The translations under genes were made by a program, and so were the position numbers. The notes beneath the pieces are model-generated. The model saw only the letters and a list, made by a program, of their open reading frames with translations. It was not told the origin of the DNA and did not search any database. From Kribbella capetownensis (lineage in GTDB: Bacteria > Actinomycetota > Actinomycetes > Propionibacteriales > Kribbellaceae): a DNA stretch of 64,000 nucleotides. This document shows, in pieces, positions 1-9,925 of this stretch. The stretch covers positions 551,155 through 615,154 of the forward strand of contig NZ_SJKD01000006.1 of NCBI RefSeq assembly GCF_004331485.1, in the 5' to 3' direction. Within the stretch, counting starts at the first letter, position 1. Every line of letters starts with the position of its first letter.

Positions 1-627
1 CACGAGGTCGACGAGGTGGGGATGGTTGCGCTGGTCGGCGCGGCGGAAGCGGCTGGTGTGGAGCGGTTTGTCTACGTCTCGTACGCCGGTGTCGAGGCGG
101 GTCTCGGCCTACCGATCGAGCGCGCCAAACTGGCGGTCGAACAGCGCCTGAGGGGCTCGAGCATGCGAGCGGTCATCGTGCGGCCGGACGCCTTCCACGA
201 GATTCACCTGGCACCACAGGGCCGCTTCGATATCGCCAACGGCAAGGTGTCGACGATCGGGAAGGGCGACGCCAAACAGCGCTGGGTGAGCACGGACGAT
301 GTCGCAGCTCTGGTCGCGGCGGTGGCAGTCGAGCCCGATCCACCCGAGCTGATCGAGTTCGGCGGACCGGAGGCGCTCAGCCGGAACGAAGCAGTCGCGA
401 TCGCGGAGCAATTCGCCGGCCGGCGCGTGAAGGTGCAGCATATGCCGCGGCCCGTCGTCCGCGTGATGGTCCGCATCCTCAGCCGTACCAACGACGGCAT
501 GGCGTCGGCGTTGGGTGTCGGCCTGCTCCTGGACCTGCACGACGCACCCTGGGACGACGAACCGCTGCGCAGCCGCGGCATCACGCCACGCTCGACCACC
601 GACTACCTCCGCGACTGCACGAGCTAG
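1..627 (+). CDS. NmrA/SDR-type NAD(P)-binding protein, 5' end outside window
   Basis: The frame is open from the first base, so the N-terminal Rossmann glycine motif lies outside the window. The visible part reads EVDEVGMVALVGAAEAAGVERFVYVS, then RAKLAVEQRLR and VIVRPDAF, a pattern of NmrA-like atypical short-chain dehydrogenases (strand-helix pairs after the nucleotide-binding end, with a late FGGPEALS segment). Such proteins bind NAD(P) and act as sugar or quinone reductases or redox sensors; the substrate cannot be told here. It ends at a TAG that overlaps the 3' end of the convergent SnoaL-like gene by four bases. Family assignment is confident, function is not. Confidence 0.75.
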   Translation, partial: HEVDEVGMVALVGAAEAAGVERFVYVSYAGVEAGLGLPIERAKLAVEQRLRGSSMRAVIVRPDAFHEIHLAPQGRFDIANGKVSTIGKGDAKQRWVSTDDVAALVAAVAVEPDPPELIEFGGPEALSRNEAVAIAEQFAGRRVKVQHMPRPVVRVMVRILSRTNDGMASALGVGLLLDLHDAPWDDEPLRSRGITPRSTTDYLRDCTS

Positions 628-1022
628 GCCTCCAGCGCGTCCGCGTGCCGATGGAAGACCTTCCAGGCACCGGATTCGCGACGGTACAGCTGGGTCACCC
701 GCAGCGTGTACTGGCGCGGCTCGCCCTGCCAACTCGCGCTGGTGTGTTCGTAGCCGATCGTGTACCCAACGTCCCCGCTGAGGTCCGCTGAGATCAGTTC
801 GAAGGTGTACGACGAACAGTCGGTGAAGTTCTCCTCCAGGCGCCCGAAGATCTCCTCTGCCGCGGTCGCCGTCGTTCCCGTCATCCAGGCGCCGAACACG
901 GTCACCGGATCGCGCACCGACCAGATCGCCCGCCGCGGCCCGGCATCACCGTTGTGAATGGCAACTTCCGCCTCCCGGAGCTGCGTCCCCACGAAGTCCA
1001 GAAACTCGTCCCGTTCAGTCAT
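624..1022 (-). CDS. SnoaL/NTF2-like domain protein
   Basis: About 132 residues with the NTF2-like cone-fold signature: an N-terminal helix (MTERDEFLDFVGTQLREAE), a W-rich middle (RRAIWSVRDPVTVFGAW) and a C-terminal strand set ending in VTQLYRRESGAWKVFHRHAD, typical of SnoaL-like and DUF4440-type proteins. These are small isomerase, cyclase or ligand-binding proteins; no catalytic pair can be assigned here. The ATG at 1022 is preferred over an upstream in-frame start at 1055 because a purine-rich stretch precedes it and the family begins near here. It stands alone, convergent with the SDR gene. Confidence 0.7.
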   Translation of the reverse strand: MTERDEFLDFVGTQLREAEVAIHNGDAGPRRAIWSVRDPVTVFGAWMTGTTATAAEEIFGRLEENFTDCSSYTFELISADLSGDVGYTIGYEHTSASWQGEPRQYTLRVTQLYRRESGAWKVFHRHADALEA

Positions 1023-1165
1023 GCTCCCGCCCCCTTTCCTTGCAGTGAACGCCATCTGGCTCCCGGCCGCCAGGGATCGATGTCATGCGCGCCCGGGAGA
1101 AGTCCGTTGAACCCGAGCGCTCCGGCGAGCGTCAATCATTACCGACCGGATGAGAGGGTGGACGC

Positions 1166-1918
1166 GTGCATTGGGTGAGGCAGCGGGCGGGATTGGTGTT
1201 CGGCGCGGGGCTCGTGCTCGGATTGGCGTGGGCGATCGCGGTGTCGACGTCGATGCCGAGTTGGTTCGACCCGAGTGAGGCGTGCGGAAAGAGGTTCCCC
1301 GGGCACATCACCCCGGATGGTCCGATCGACGTTCGGACCGGATGGCTCCCACCGCAGGCCGTGTGCGACTTCGGCGCAGGCGACGTACAGCGGTACATCT
1401 CGACGACCCGGTCGACGGTGCTGTCCGTCCTCGGCGTACTCATCCTCGTCCTGCTGGTGACCGGTCTCGTGCTGTCGGTCAAGCGATTGTCCGGAGAGCC
1501 AGGTCCGAACCGGCCGGCCGAGGGAGTCGATCTGCGTCGGCGGAAGCGCAACCAGTTGACCTTCGGAGCGCTGGACGTGCTCGGAGCCGTGGCGGTGCTG
1601 GTCTTCTTCAACGCGGTCGCGATCGTGCTCGGCGAGATCGTCGGCGGCATCCTCTTCGTCGTCGCCACCATCGCGGGACTGGGCGCACTCTGCACTGCCC
1701 TCGACCGGCACATGGGTCCGCTCCCGACTACTGCGCTCGACAGCCGACGCCGAGGAACCGCCACCGGAGCGATCCTGTTCGGCGTCATCTTCACGGCAAC
1801 CGCAGTCACCGGCCAGCTACCGTTCTTCCGCCTCTGGGCCGCTCCGCTGGCCGCGGTCACGTACGCCGTCGTCGTACACCTCCAATGGTCCCGCCACCCC
1901 AAGCCAGTGAACGCCTAG
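1166..1918 (+). CDS. Hypothetical multi-pass membrane protein
   Basis: 250 residues with a GTG start. Hydrophobic spans lie near residues 8-27, 84-104, 134-154, 158-178, 199-219 and 225-241. An extracytoplasmic-looking loop at about 30-83 contains two cysteines (C40, C67) that could form a disulfide. A charged stretch RRRKRNQ follows the second span, consistent with a cytoplasmic loop. I do not recognise the family. It is transcribed alone, with a low-complexity noncoding region downstream. Confidence 0.6.
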   Translation: MHWVRQRAGLVFGAGLVLGLAWAIAVSTSMPSWFDPSEACGKRFPGHITPDGPIDVRTGWLPPQAVCDFGAGDVQRYISTTRSTVLSVLGVLILVLLVTGLVLSVKRLSGEPGPNRPAEGVDLRRRKRNQLTFGALDVLGAVAVLVFFNAVAIVLGEIVGGILFVVATIAGLGALCTALDRHMGPLPTTALDSRRRGTATGAILFGVIFTATAVTGQLPFFRLWAAPLAAVTYAVVVHLQWSRHPKPVNA

Positions 1919-2428
1919 CCCACCCAGCCCCCGCAACCGCCGCCGCCACCCGCCACCCGCCGCCACCCGCCGCCACCACCGCCACCCGCCGCCACCGCCC
2001 GCCGCCGCGGCCCGCGCATTTCATGGGTTAGCCACTGAAATCACCGGTTCTGCCCCCAAAACGCGGGCTGACAACCGGCAATCTCACCGGTTATCCGTCG
2101 AAATGACCGAGCGACGGGTCGAGGGCCGGGACGGTGCGGCACAGGCGGTCCGGGTTGCCGACGGACGCGCCGCGGCAGGCAGGCGGAGGGGGACGGCAGG
2201 CGGAGGGGGTGGGCCGTGCATTTCGACAGGAGGTGTCACGCCGAACAGGAGCTCGGCACGCTCCACAGCGCCTGCACAACGCGCCGATCACCCGACACCT
2301 CCTGTCCGCGTGTCCCCTCAGACGACCTTGAGCACGGATCGACCAGATCAGCGGATCGCTCGTGGTTGGTTGGTGCACAAGGTCGCGCGTTCGTCCGAAC
2401 GTCACCATCGTCCTGGGCGAGTACGCCT
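1919..2428. other. Noncoding interval with low-complexity and repeats
   Basis: No convincing gene. Bases about 1926-2011 are CCGCCACC-type low complexity. A 17-base unit is tandemly duplicated at about 2180-2210 (period from 2180 to 2197). A 13-base inverted repeat lies at 2225-2306. Open frames here have no family features and look like GC-rich chance frames. Confidence 0.6.
2225..2306. repeat. 13-base perfect inverted repeat with 56-base spacer
   Basis: GACAGGAGGTGTC at 2225-2237 is exactly complementary to GACACCTCCTGTC at 2294-2306. Each arm also has GACA...TGTC dyad character of its own, so the pair could be two operator copies in opposite orientation or the stem of a long hairpin. No gene starts close by: the flavoprotein gene to the right ends here. 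Confidence 0.55.
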
Positions 2429-3817
2429 CTAGGCGGGCCAGCCCGGTTCGATGTTCTGGTTCAGGTGGAAGACGTTCTCGGGGTCGTACTCGCATTTCAC
2501 CCGGGACAGCCGCTGGTAGTTCGCCTCACCGAACCCGGCGATCACCCGGTTCTGCCCCTCGTTGCCGATGAAGTTCAGGTACACGGCGCCGGTCGACCAC
2601 TCCTTCAGATCCGAGCACAGATCCCGGGCCCAACGGATCCCCAGCGAGTCGTCGGCCGGATCCGCCCACAGCCCGAACGGATGCGCCACCCAGGCCGCCT
2701 GTCGATGCGGCAGCGGCCAGTTGTCCGCGGCCCGCAGTACCTCACCACCCCACGGCAGCAGGATCTGCTGCGACGGCGACGGCGACGGCATGTCCACCAC
2801 CCGATCAGAGAACGCCTGGATCGCCGGATCGGGCAGCGACGACAGGTGCTCGGCCGACCAGTAGTTGCGGAACCCGGGTGGATCGTCGAGCGCCGACTGC
2901 AGTACGTCGTACGGCATCTCCGCGACCATCTGGCCCTCCGGCGCCAGCGCGAAGATCGGCGCGAGCGCGTCCCGCAGCTCCGCCTCGCCGCCGGCGTAGA
3001 CCGCGCCCACCGCGGCGATGAGCTTGCCCTGCAGGTGTTGCGGCACGAAGTCCTCGGGCGGCCCGGTCAGATAGATCGCTCCACCGCCGAGCTCCTCCGG
3101 CGCCCCCTGCTCGAACAGATCCCGGTACGCGCGGATCACCGCCGGGCCGGCGTCGGCAGGCCACATCAGCATCGCGAGCGTGACCGCCGGCAACGGCTGG
3201 AGCTTGAACGTCATCGACGTCGCGACCCCGAAGTTCCCGCCGCCGCCGTGCAAGGCCCAGAACAGCTCGGTGTTCTTCGTCTCGTCCGCGATGATCAACC
3301 GCCCGTCGGCGGTGACCAGCTCGACCGACACCAGCGCGTCGCAGGCCAGCCCGAACTTGCGTTCCAGCCACCCCGATCCGCCACCGAGCGTGAGCCCGGC
3401 GACACCCGTCGTCGACACCCGGCCACCTGTCGTCGCCAGCCAGTACGGTCGGCAGGCGCGATCGAAGTCGCCCCACGTCGCGCCGCCGCCGACCCGCGCC
3501 AGCCGCGCCTCCGGGTCGATCTGTACGTCGTTCAGCCGCCGCAGGTCGACGACCAGACCACCCTCGCTGACCCCGGTCCCGGCCACGCTGTGACCGCCGC
3601 CGCGGACGGCGATCTCCAGGTTCTGCGCGATGCCGTGCCGGACTGCCGCCTGGACGTCGGCCGCGGACTCGCACTGCGCGATCATCGCCGGCCGCTTGTC
3701 GATCATCGCGTTGAACACCGTCCGGGCGTCGTCGTACGCCGCGTCCCCGGACCGCAGGACCACTCCCCCGAATCCCTCGGGTCGTGCCCCCGGCGGCCGT
3801 TCGATCGTGTCGGACAT
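2429..3817 (-). CDS. FAD-linked oxidoreductase, berberine-bridge (BBE) type
   Basis: 462 residues. The PCMH-type FAD domain has the covalent-histidine motif VRGGGHSVAGTG (H76), followed by GLTLGGGSGWLERKFGL. The C-terminal BBE domain ends with YDPENVFHLNQNI. These enzymes oxidise sugars, alkaloids or polyketide alcohols with FAD and oxygen. The cysteine used for a second covalent FAD bond in bicovalent members is not seen before the LGGGSGW motif, so a single histidyl link is likely. The start at 3817 is chosen over 3886 because AGGGGGA lies just upstream and MSDTIERPPG begins the family-like sequence. It is divergent from the LarA-like gene. Confidence 0.88.
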   Translation of the reverse strand: MSDTIERPPGARPEGFGGVVLRSGDAAYDDARTVFNAMIDKRPAMIAQCESAADVQAAVRHGIAQNLEIAVRGGGHSVAGTGVSEGGLVVDLRRLNDVQIDPEARLARVGGGATWGDFDRACRPYWLATTGGRVSTTGVAGLTLGGGSGWLERKFGLACDALVSVELVTADGRLIIADETKNTELFWALHGGGGNFGVATSMTFKLQPLPAVTLAMLMWPADAGPAVIRAYRDLFEQGAPEELGGGAIYLTGPPEDFVPQHLQGKLIAAVGAVYAGGEAELRDALAPIFALAPEGQMVAEMPYDVLQSALDDPPGFRNYWSAEHLSSLPDPAIQAFSDRVVDMPSPSPSQQILLPWGGEVLRAADNWPLPHRQAAWVAHPFGLWADPADDSLGIRWARDLCSDLKEWSTGAVYLNFIGNEGQNRVIAGFGEANYQRLSRVKCEYDPENVFHLNQNIEPGWPA

Positions 3818-3932
3818 GCTGATTCCCCCTTGCACTAGCTCCCGCTCCCCCAGGTGCCACCCCGATCGTGCAACGCAACCACCCACCGGTCAACGGCTGA
3901 ACCTGGGGGTTAGGGCTCGGTAAGGTCGGGGT

Positions 3933-5183
<1,251 letters not shown>

Positions 5184-5275
5184 CCGATCGGCCGTGCTCC
5201 ACGCTTGAGCGCGCCCGCTGACCGCAGTTGATGAGTGCTGGAGGTCCGGACAACTCACCGGTAACCTTCGTCGGT

Positions 5276-6727
5276 ATGACGGAGGTCGTGATCATCGGGG
5301 CCGGGTTCGCCGGGCTGTGTATGGGGATCAAACTGCGGCAGGCCGGATGCGAGGACTTCGTCATCCTGGAGAAGGCCGCCGAACTCGGTGGCACCTGGCG
5401 GGACAACACCTATCCCGGCTGCGCGTGCGACATCCCGTCGTACCTCTACTCGTTCTCGTTCGAGCAGAACCCGCACTGGACCCGGATGTTCGCGCCCTGG
5501 GACGAGATCCTCGGGTATCTCCAGCACTGCGCGGACAGGTACGGCATCACCCCGAAGATCCGGTACGGCGCCGAGGTGACCGAGGCCGCGTTCGACGAGG
5601 CCGCCGGCCAGTGGACCGTGACGGTGAACGGCGACGAGACCATCGAGACCCAGGCCCTGGTGACCGGCGTGGGCAGCCTGCACGAACCCAAGCGACCGGA
5701 CCTCCCCGGCCTCGATTCCTTCGCCGGTACGACGTTCCACTCGGCGCAGTGGGATCACTCGCAGGACCTGCGCGGGCGCAACGTGGCTGTCATCGGCACG
5801 GGCGCGTCGGCGATTCAGTTCGTGCCGCGGATCGCTCCGGAAGTCGGGCAACTGGACGTCTACCAGCGGACCGCGCCCTGGATCACGCCGAAGCCGGACC
5901 GCGCGATCGGACCGATGGAACGCCGCCTGCACGAACGGTTCCCGGCCGGCCAGCGCGCGATCCGCAATGTCATCTACTGGGGTCTCGAGGGACGTGGCGC
6001 CGGCTTCGCGGGCAATCCGAAGTTGATGAAAGGCCTTGAAATACAGGCGAAACGGCATCTGCGCAAGCAGGTCCCGGATCCCGATCTACGGGCCCGGCTC
6101 ACGCCCGACTACCAGATCGGCTGCAAGCGGATCCTGATCTCGAACGACTACTACCCGGCCCTCGCCCGCCCGAACGTGGACCTCGTCACCACCCCGATCA
6201 CCCGGGTCATACCGACCGGCGTGGTCACCGCCGACGGGATCGAGCGACCCTGCGACACGATCGTGCTCGGCACCGGGTTCGACGTGTCGGCGAACCTGAC
6301 CCGGATGCCGATCCTGGGCAAGGATGGCGTCGACCTGGCCGAGCACTGGAAGCGCGAGGGGATCGGCGCCCACCTCGGCATCACCGTCGCCGGCTACCCG
6401 AACCTGTTCCTCCTGGCCGGACCGAACACGCTCCTCGGCCACTCCTCGATGGTGTTCATGATCGAGGCCCAGGTCCGCTACGTGATGCAGGCACTGCACC
6501 TGCTCCGTCGCCGCGGAGCCTCGTACGTCGAGGTCCGGGAGGACGCGCAGGAGCGGTTCGTCAGCGGGATCCAGGGTGAGCTCGGGGAGACCGTCTGGCA
6601 GTCCGGCTGCAACAGTTGGTACCTGGACGCGGCCGGGCGCAACTCGACGATCTGGCCGGAGTTCACGGTATCGTACTGGCGCCGGACCCGGCGGCTGGAT
6701 CCCGCCGACTTCGTCCTGGTCCATTAG
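5276..6727 (+). CDS. Flavin-containing monooxygenase, Baeyer-Villiger type
   Basis: 483 residues. An N-terminal FAD Rossmann motif (IIGAGFAG, residues 6-13) is followed by LGGTWRDNTYPGCACDIPS, the class B monooxygenase fingerprint FAGTTFHSAQW (149-159, matching FxGxxxHxxxW) and the NADPH motif VIGTGASA (173-180). Such enzymes insert oxygen next to ketones or oxidise heteroatoms using NADPH and O2. ATG 5276 is preferred over 5228 because the FAD motif should begin within about ten residues of the start. It is transcribed singly; the substrate is not predictable. Confidence 0.9.
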   Translation: MTEVVIIGAGFAGLCMGIKLRQAGCEDFVILEKAAELGGTWRDNTYPGCACDIPSYLYSFSFEQNPHWTRMFAPWDEILGYLQHCADRYGITPKIRYGAEVTEAAFDEAAGQWTVTVNGDETIETQALVTGVGSLHEPKRPDLPGLDSFAGTTFHSAQWDHSQDLRGRNVAVIGTGASAIQFVPRIAPEVGQLDVYQRTAPWITPKPDRAIGPMERRLHERFPAGQRAIRNVIYWGLEGRGAGFAGNPKLMKGLEIQAKRHLRKQVPDPDLRARLTPDYQIGCKRILISNDYYPALARPNVDLVTTPITRVIPTGVVTADGIERPCDTIVLGTGFDVSANLTRMPILGKDGVDLAEHWKREGIGAHLGITVAGYPNLFLLAGPNTLLGHSSMVFMIEAQVRYVMQALHLLRRRGASYVEVREDAQERFVSGIQGELGETVWQSGCNSWYLDAAGRNSTIWPEFTVSYWRRTRRLDPADFVLVH

Positions 6728-6845
6728 GGGATGACCCGCACTCCCGAAGTAGGAGTGGGTGGGCTGCGGCGTACGACCTTGGGATGAAGGCAAGACCGGT
6801 CCGAGGACCGATGTCTGAGCGGCCCCGCTGAAGGATTCTTGAGGT

Positions 6846-6941
6846 ATGGAAATTCTTCAGATTGCCGGAGCGGCGGCGATCGTGATCGGCATCGTGGTCA
6901 CGGTCCTGCTCGCCATCGTGCCCTCGGTCGTAGACCGATAA
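6846..6941 (+). CDS. Putative 31-residue single-span membrane peptide
   Basis: A small frame with a good ribosome site: AAGGA at 6831-6835, ten bases before ATG 6846. It reads MEILQIAG, a hydrophobic run to about residue 26 (AAAIVIGIVVTVLLAIVP), then SVVDR and TAA. Composition and length fit a one-helix membrane peptide. It lies alone between the monooxygenase gene and the convergent cbs gene. Comparison across relatives would be needed to prove it is translated. Confidence 0.45.
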   Translation: MEILQIAGAAAIVIGIVVTVLLAIVPSVVDR

Positions 6942-6990
6942 GTCTCCCCCACTGGGGAGTCGGCCCGCGCGGTCGTGCACCGAGCGGATG

Positions 6991-8364
6991 TCAGTCGGCG
7001 GACAGGTGGACCAGCAGGTCCTGACGGGTCAGGACGCCCACCGGTTTGCCGTCGTCCAGAACCATCAGAGCGTCGCGGTCCTCGAGCAACTGGACCGCCC
7101 GGGTGACCGGTTCGCCGGCGCCCAGGGACGGCAGCGCGGGGTCCATGTGCTGCTCGACCATGTCGGCCAGCCGGGCCTTGCCGGAGTACAGAGCGTCCAT
7201 CAGCGTCCGCTCCGACACCGCCCCGGCGACCTCGGCCGCCATCACCGGTGGTTCTGCCCGGACCACCGGCATCTGCGAGACGCCGTACTCGCGCAGGATC
7301 TCGACCGCCTCGGCGATCGTCTCGTGCGGGTGCGTGTGCACCATCGGCGGCAGGCTGCCGTCCTTGCCGGCCAGGATCTCACCGAGCGTGACGCCGTGCC
7401 GGGTGTGCGCGAGGAACCCGTACTGCGCCAGCCAGTCGTCGTTGAACACCTTCGTCAGGTAGCCGCGGCCGCCGTCCGGCAGCAGGACCACGACGACAGC
7501 TTCGGGATCGTCGAGTTCGTGCGCGAGCCGGATCGCGGCCGCTGCGGCCATGCCCGCGGAGCCGCCGACCAGCATGGCCTCCTCGCGCGCCAGCCGCCGG
7601 GTCAGCGCGAACGAGTCCGCGTCCGAGACCTCGATCACGCGGTCGCAGATGTCCCGGTCGTACGTCTCCGGCCAGAAGTCCTCGCCGACACCCTCGACCA
7701 GGTACGGCCGGCCGGTGCCACCGGAGTACACCGAGCCCTCCGGGTCCGCGCCGATGATCTGCACCCGGCCGCCGGAGACCTCCTTCAGGTACTTGCCGGT
7801 GCCGCTGACCGTGCCGCCGGTGCCGACGCCCGCGACGAAGTGTGTGATCTTCCCCTCGGTCTGCTCCCACAGTTCCGGACCGGTGGTCTCGTAATGGGAG
7901 CGGGGATTGTTCTGGTTGGCGTACTGGTTCGGCTTCCAGGCGCCGTCGATCTCGCGGACCAGGCGGTCGGAGACGTTGTAGTACGAGTCCGGGTGCTCCG
8001 GCGCCACCGCGGTCGGGCAGACCACGACCTCGGCGCCGTACGCCTTCAGCACGTTGCGCTTGTCCTCACTCACCTTGTCCGGGCAGACGAAGACGCACTT
8101 GTAGCCCTTCTGCTGGGCGACCATGGCCAGCCCGACCCCGGTGTTGCCGGACGTCGGCTCGACGATCGTGCCGCCCGGCTTCAGCTCGCCGGAGGCCTCC
8201 GCGGCCTCGATCATCCGGACCGCGATCCGGTCCTTCACCGAGCCGCCGGGGTTGAAGTATTCGACCTTTGCCAGCACGAGCGGCTTGGCGCCGTCGGTCG
8301 TACTCCCCAGCTTCACGAGTGGGGTGTTGCCGACCAGGTCCAGGAGTGAGTTCGCGTAGCGCAC
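6991..8364 (-). CDS. cbs: Cystathionine beta-synthase
   Basis: 457 residues. A PLP-dependent fold-type II domain has NPGGSVKDR with the Schiff-base lysine K44, PTSGNTGVGLAMVA for the substrate carboxylate, and GVGTGGTVSGTGKYL, the PLP phosphate loop. Two C-terminal CBS domains cover about residues 335-457. Domain order and length match actinobacterial cystathionine beta-synthase, which condenses serine and homocysteine in reverse transsulfuration, rather than the shorter cysteine synthase lacking CBS domains. It is divergent from the SGNH hydrolase gene, with 92 bases between. No cystathionine gamma-lyase gene follows. Confidence 0.93.
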   Translation of the reverse strand: MRYANSLLDLVGNTPLVKLGSTTDGAKPLVLAKVEYFNPGGSVKDRIAVRMIEAAEASGELKPGGTIVEPTSGNTGVGLAMVAQQKGYKCVFVCPDKVSEDKRNVLKAYGAEVVVCPTAVAPEHPDSYYNVSDRLVREIDGAWKPNQYANQNNPRSHYETTGPELWEQTEGKITHFVAGVGTGGTVSGTGKYLKEVSGGRVQIIGADPEGSVYSGGTGRPYLVEGVGEDFWPETYDRDICDRVIEVSDADSFALTRRLAREEAMLVGGSAGMAAAAAIRLAHELDDPEAVVVVLLPDGGRGYLTKVFNDDWLAQYGFLAHTRHGVTLGEILAGKDGSLPPMVHTHPHETIAEAVEILREYGVSQMPVVRAEPPVMAAEVAGAVSERTLMDALYSGKARLADMVEQHMDPALPSLGAGEPVTRAVQLLEDRDALMVLDDGKPVGVLTRQDLLVHLSAD

Positions 8365-8456
8365 GTCCTAACTGTAGTGCTGTTGCCCGCGCGAAGTTGG
8401 GCGCGTCTTTGCCGTATTTCACTTGCTTGTCTGTCACAGCGTGTAATCCTGGAGAC

Positions 8457-9485
8457 ATGACAAGAGCCCGGGCCGCGAAGCGACTGGCCCAGGCCGCAGC
8501 CTTCGGGGGCGGGGGACTCGGACTCATCGGTGCCACGTTGTACGGCGTACTGACCGCTGAGGCCGAGTACGCGAAGCGCGTGATCGGGCCGATGCGTTAT
8601 TACCCCACTCCGGGCGACGGCCTGTACGGCCGGTATCCAGGAAGACCGATCACGTTCGCCATGCTCGGCGACTCCAGTGCCGCCGGCTACGGCACCGAGT
8701 CGCCGGACGAGACTCCCGGGGTGCTGCTCGCCTCCGGGCTCGCCGACCTGGCGAATCGGCCGGTGCGGCTGGTCGACGTGGCGAAGACCGGCGCGAAGTC
8801 GACCGACCTCGCCGCGCAGGTGGACGCGGCGCTGCAGGCCGGGCCGCACGTCGCGGTCATCCTGATCGGCGTGAACGACGTGAAGGCCAAGATGCCACCC
8901 TCGGCCTCGGTCCGGCTGCTCACCGCCGCGGTCCGCAGATTGCGGGCCGCGAACTGTGAGGTGGTGGTGGGCACCTGCCCCGACCTGGGTGTGGTCCGGA
9001 CGATCATGCCGCCGCTGCGGCAGGTCGCCCGGTCCTGGAGTCACCGGCTGGCCGCCGCTCAGACCATCGCAGTGGTCGAAGCAGGCGGCCGGACCGTCTC
9101 TCTGGGCTCCCTGCTCGGTGAGGTGTTCCGGACCAACCCGTCGATGTGGGGCCGGGACAACTTCCACCCCTCGGCCACCGGGTACGCCGCCGCGTCCGCC
9201 GCGCTGCTTCCGTCGGTGGCTGCCGCGATGGGTGTCGGGCCGGAGTCGTTCGTGCATCCGGAGCCGTTCCGGGGCGAGGCGATCCTGCCGATCGCGGAGG
9301 CTGCCGTCCAGGCCGCCCGGACGGCCGGCACCGAAGTCGCCGCGACCGAGGTCGCCGGACGTGAGCGTGGCCCGCGGGGTCCCTGGGCCTCCTTGCGCCA
9401 CCGCCGCCGCCACCCGAAAGCCGAGGTCGACCGCGTCGACGAGGACACCAGCGAGACGACAGACGCCGTACCCGTCGGAAGCTGA
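8457..9485 (+). CDS. SGNH/GDSL-type hydrolase with N-terminal membrane anchor
   Basis: 342 residues. A basic N-terminus and a hydrophobic span at about 13-33 look like a signal anchor, so the enzyme probably works outside the membrane. SGNH blocks are visible: AMLGDSSAAGYG (nucleophile S73), a glycine in the TGAKS block, IGVNDV (N) and DNFHPS (catalytic D and H). These enzymes hydrolyse esters of lipids or carbohydrates. ATG 8457 has GGAG six bases upstream. The last 70 residues are charged and low in complexity. It is divergent from cbs. Confidence 0.85.
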   Translation: MTRARAAKRLAQAAAFGGGGLGLIGATLYGVLTAEAEYAKRVIGPMRYYPTPGDGLYGRYPGRPITFAMLGDSSAAGYGTESPDETPGVLLASGLADLANRPVRLVDVAKTGAKSTDLAAQVDAALQAGPHVAVILIGVNDVKAKMPPSASVRLLTAAVRRLRAANCEVVVGTCPDLGVVRTIMPPLRQVARSWSHRLAAAQTIAVVEAGGRTVSLGSLLGEVFRTNPSMWGRDNFHPSATGYAAASAALLPSVAAAMGVGPESFVHPEPFRGEAILPIAEAAVQAARTAGTEVAATEVAGRERGPRGPWASLRHRRRHPKAEVDRVDEDTSETTDAVPVGS

Positions 9486-9616
9486 AGCCTGGAAGAGGCT
9501 TGGGACGATTTCGTGCGTCCGCTGAGCGGGGACATTCATGGCGGAAGTCTTGCCTGTGGGCGTCCTCGTGGTGCACAGTCGATAACTACGCGGTACCCCG
9601 ATGACGGGAGGCGAAG

Positions 9617-9847
9617 ATGGGCTTGAGCCACTCCGAGGAGACGCATCAGCGTCTGGTGGAGAGGGTGCCCAGGTGCACCGGACGTGAGATGACCGAGTGG
9701 TTCCAGCTGATGAACGACGGACCGTCGTTCCTGCGCTTCGATGACCGAGTGAGATGGCTCTCCAGCGAGTACGCCCTCGCGCATGGGCACGCAACCGCCA
9801 TCGTTCACGAATACGACCTGGTCCGGGCGCACCGGCGAATGAGCTGA
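9617..9847 (+). CDS. DUF4287-type small protein
   Basis: 76 residues: an N-terminal helix with SEETHQRLVERVPRCTGR, a WFQLMNDG turn, and the conserved end LSSEYALAHGHATAIVHEYD. The closing GHGHA-like segment (here AHGHATAIV) is the recognisable core of DUF4287 proteins, which have no firm biochemical function. GGGAGG precedes the ATG. A strong hairpin terminator follows the stop by about 20 bases, so it is a single-gene unit. Confidence 0.75.
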   Translation: MGLSHSEETHQRLVERVPRCTGREMTEWFQLMNDGPSFLRFDDRVRWLSSEYALAHGHATAIVHEYDLVRAHRRMS

Positions 9848-9867
9848 CCCCCGAAGGAGAACCTCAC

Positions 9868-9901
9868 AAGACCTGCCCTTTCAGGTGGAAGGGCGGGTCT
9901 T
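9868..9901 (+). terminator. Hairpin terminator after the DUF4287 gene
   Basis: AAGACCTGCCC and GGGCGGGTCTT form an 11-base stem with one mismatch and a 12-base loop, 20 bases after the stop codon. It lies between convergent genes and could serve both strands. Confidence 0.7.
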
Positions 9902-9925
9902 CGCCGTTTCCGGGGGTGTTGCCGG

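Noticed and set aside
1926..2011. CCGCCACC repeats as a CRISPR-like array
   Set aside because: There are no distinct spacers or fixed repeat length; it is simple low-complexity DNA.
2216..3838. Long open frame antisense to the BBE-type oxidoreductase
   Set aside because: It is Arg/Asp/Val/Leu-rich shadow sequence with no domain features; the minus frame has clear FAD motifs.
6839..7024. Overlapping 61-codon plus frame around the small membrane peptide
   Set aside because: It lacks its own ribosome site, is basic and low-complexity, and runs into the cbs 3' end; the 31-codon frame is better supported.
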